From Cyclobacteriaceae bacterium (GTDB lineage Bacteria; Bacteroidota; Bacteroidia; Cytophagales; Cyclobacteriaceae): a stretch of DNA of 7,184 nt. This document shows, piece after piece, positions 5,948 through 7,184 of the stretch (within the stretch, counting starts at the first letter, position 1; each line of letters begins with the position of its first letter). A program made the position numbers and the translations under genes. The stretch covers positions 1 through 7,184 of the forward strand of contig JABFSY010000242.1 of the NCBI GenBank assembly GCA_013140395.1, given 5' to 3'. The notes beneath the pieces were generated by a model. It searched no databases, was not told the origin of the DNA, and saw only the letters and a program-made list of their open reading frames with translations.

Positions 5948-7099
5948 ATGAAGACCATGAAAATAGGAATTGTATGTTACCCAACGTTTGGAGGTAGTGG
6001 GGTGGTGGCCACGGAGTTAGGGAAGGCTTTGGCCAAGGAAGGTCATGAAATACACTTTATCACGTACAGCCAGCCCAGCCGTTTGGACTTTTTGAATGAG
6101 AACCTTTTTTACCACGAGGTTGATTTTCGCTCGTATCCGCTTTTCGAATATGCCCCCTACGAACTGGCTCTGGCGAGCAAAATGGTGAGCGTAGTAAAAA
6201 ATGAAAAGTTAGATCTATTGCATGTACATTATGCAATTCCTCATGCTTCGGCTGCCTACATGGCCAAGCAGATTTTGAAAACTGAGGGAATCTATATTCC
6301 GGTGGTAACTACACTGCACGGCACTGATATCACCCTAGTTGGCAAAGACCCGTCTTACGAGCCCGTGGTAACGTTCAGCATCAACCAGTCGGATGGCGTA
6401 ACCTCCGTATCTGAGGATCTAAAAAAAGAAACCTACGAGTTTTTTAGAATCACGCGCGACATTGAAGTAATTCCCAATTTTATCGATTTGGAAAAATTCA
6501 AAAAGCAAAAGAAAGATCACTTTAAAAAAGCGATCTGCCCAAACGGAGAAGCGCTAATCGTACACACTTCCAATTTCAGAAAAGTAAAACGCATAAAAGA
6601 TGTAGTAGACATCTTTTACAATATTCAAAAAGAGATTCCGGCCAAACTATTGATGATTGGCGATGGCCCCGAGCGAGCAAAAGCTGAAAAACAAGCGCAC
6701 GATTTAGGCATTGCCCACGATGTACGCTTTTTGGGTAAGCAAGAGGCGGTAGAAGAGGTTTTGTCGGTAGCCGATTTATTTTTAATGCCTTCCGAAAAAG
6801 AAAGTTTTGGGCTAGCGGCTTTAGAGGCTATGGCCTGTGAGGTTCCGGTCATTTCCTCTAACACCGGAGGCTTACCCGAATTGAATGTTCAAGGCATTAC
6901 CGGTTTCATGAGCCATGTCGGAGACGTTGATGACATGACTCGAAATGCACTGCACATTTTAGACAAAAACAACCTGCCGACCTTTAAAGCGAATGCGCTA
7001 AAACGTGCGAAGGAGTTTGATATTTCCAACATTCTGCCTCTCTACGAAAATTACTACCACAAGATCCTTGAGAGATCAGCGCTGAAAGAGACGGTCTAG
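5948..7099 (+). CDS. bshA: N-acetyl-alpha-D-glucosaminyl L-malate synthase (bacillithiol synthesis, step 1)
   Basis: A GT4-family retaining glycosyltransferase of the GT-B fold that joins GlcNAc from UDP-GlcNAc to L-malate, giving GlcNAc-malate. BshB and BshC, not in this window, then complete bacillithiol. At 383 residues it has the usual length. The N-terminal acceptor half shows IVCYPTFGGSGVVATELG at 8-25, HVHYAIPHASAAYMAKQIL at 92-110, TTLHGTDITLVGKDPSY at 121-137 and SDGVTSVSEDLK at 148-159. The C-terminal nucleotide-sugar half shows VIPNFID at 174-180, HTSNFRKVKRIKDV at 206-219, MIGDGPE at 236-242 and the E(x7)E motif ESFGLAALE at 285-293, where E285 and E293 are the usual catalytic and UDP-sugar-binding glutamates. 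An in-frame ATG at 5957 (MKIGIVCYPTF) matches the family N-terminus even better and may be the true start. The TAG stop is followed at once by an in-frame TGA. No other bsh gene is adjacent. Confidence 0.95.
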   Translation: MKTMKIGIVCYPTFGGSGVVATELGKALAKEGHEIHFITYSQPSRLDFLNENLFYHEVDFRSYPLFEYAPYELALASKMVSVVKNEKLDLLHVHYAIPHASAAYMAKQILKTEGIYIPVVTTLHGTDITLVGKDPSYEPVVTFSINQSDGVTSVSEDLKKETYEFFRITRDIEVIPNFIDLEKFKKQKKDHFKKAICPNGEALIVHTSNFRKVKRIKDVVDIFYNIQKEIPAKLLMIGDGPERAKAEKQAHDLGIAHDVRFLGKQEAVEEVLSVADLFLMPSEKESFGLAALEAMACEVPVISSNTGGLPELNVQGITGFMSHVGDVDDMTRNALHILDKNNLPTFKANALKRAKEFDISNILPLYENYYHKILERSALKETV

Positions 7100-7150
7100 T
7101 GATTTTTGCTTTCTAAACGAATCCGCGCAGACCGAAAAATAGCAGTGGTT

Positions 7151-7181
7151 AAAAACAAAAAAAGCTACATAAAGCAGCTTT
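7151..7181 (-). terminator. Rho-independent terminator, best read on the minus strand
   Basis: AAAGCTAC (7161-7168) and GCAGCTTT (7174-7181) form an 8-base stem with one mismatch and a 5-base loop (ATAAA). On the minus strand this stem runs directly into a T-rich tract (complement of 7151-7163, all T except one G), a standard intrinsic terminator layout. On the plus strand only a few T residues follow before the window ends, so it may also help to end bshA transcription, but less clearly. It implies a converging minus-strand gene just beyond the right edge. Confidence 0.6.
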
Positions 7182-7184
7182 GTA

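Noticed and set aside
7100..7150. Possible small gene or RNA after bshA
   Set aside because: The stretch is short, has no start with a useful open frame and no clear fold apart from the terminator that follows.

Overview
The window looks like ordinary chromosomal DNA from a member of the Bacteroidota, probably a Cytophagales-like lineage. The support is: a Bacteroidota-style MutL next to a rhomboid protease gene; a bacillithiol synthesis gene of the BshA type; a GH3/serine-hydrolase fusion of a kind met in this phylum; start codons with no clear Shine-Dalgarno sequence; and one good match to the TAnnTTTG -7 promoter box. No tRNA, rRNA, CRISPR array, transposase or phage gene was seen.

Layout. 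The left third is read on the minus strand. In transcription order it has a small two-helix membrane protein of unknown function (2293-2673), mutL (365-2170), and the start of a rhomboid-family intramembrane protease (1-355). The rhomboid gene is cut by the window edge exactly at its catalytic GxSG motif. mutL and the rhomboid gene are only 9 bases apart and are probably co-transcribed. The right part is read on the plus strand. It has a large exported GH3-like/serine hydrolase fusion (about 2694-5720), a 227-base gap holding a decayed palindromic repeat and a short inverted repeat, then bshA (5948-7099). A hairpin with a T-tract on the minus strand near 7151-7181 suggests that a converging minus-strand gene ends just beyond the window.

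Function. MutL is mismatch repair. The fusion protein is exported and most likely acts on cell-wall fragments or another periplasmic amide or ester substrate. BshA makes GlcNAc-malate, the first intermediate of bacillithiol. These are unlinked housekeeping or cell-envelope tasks and I do not see a new multi-gene system. The points most worth a second look are the fusion protein, whose GH3 half has lost most of its catalytic signature while its serine hydrolase half is intact, the absence of a credible start codon next to that protein's signal peptide, and a MutL whose C-terminal metal/endonuclease motifs are largely eroded.
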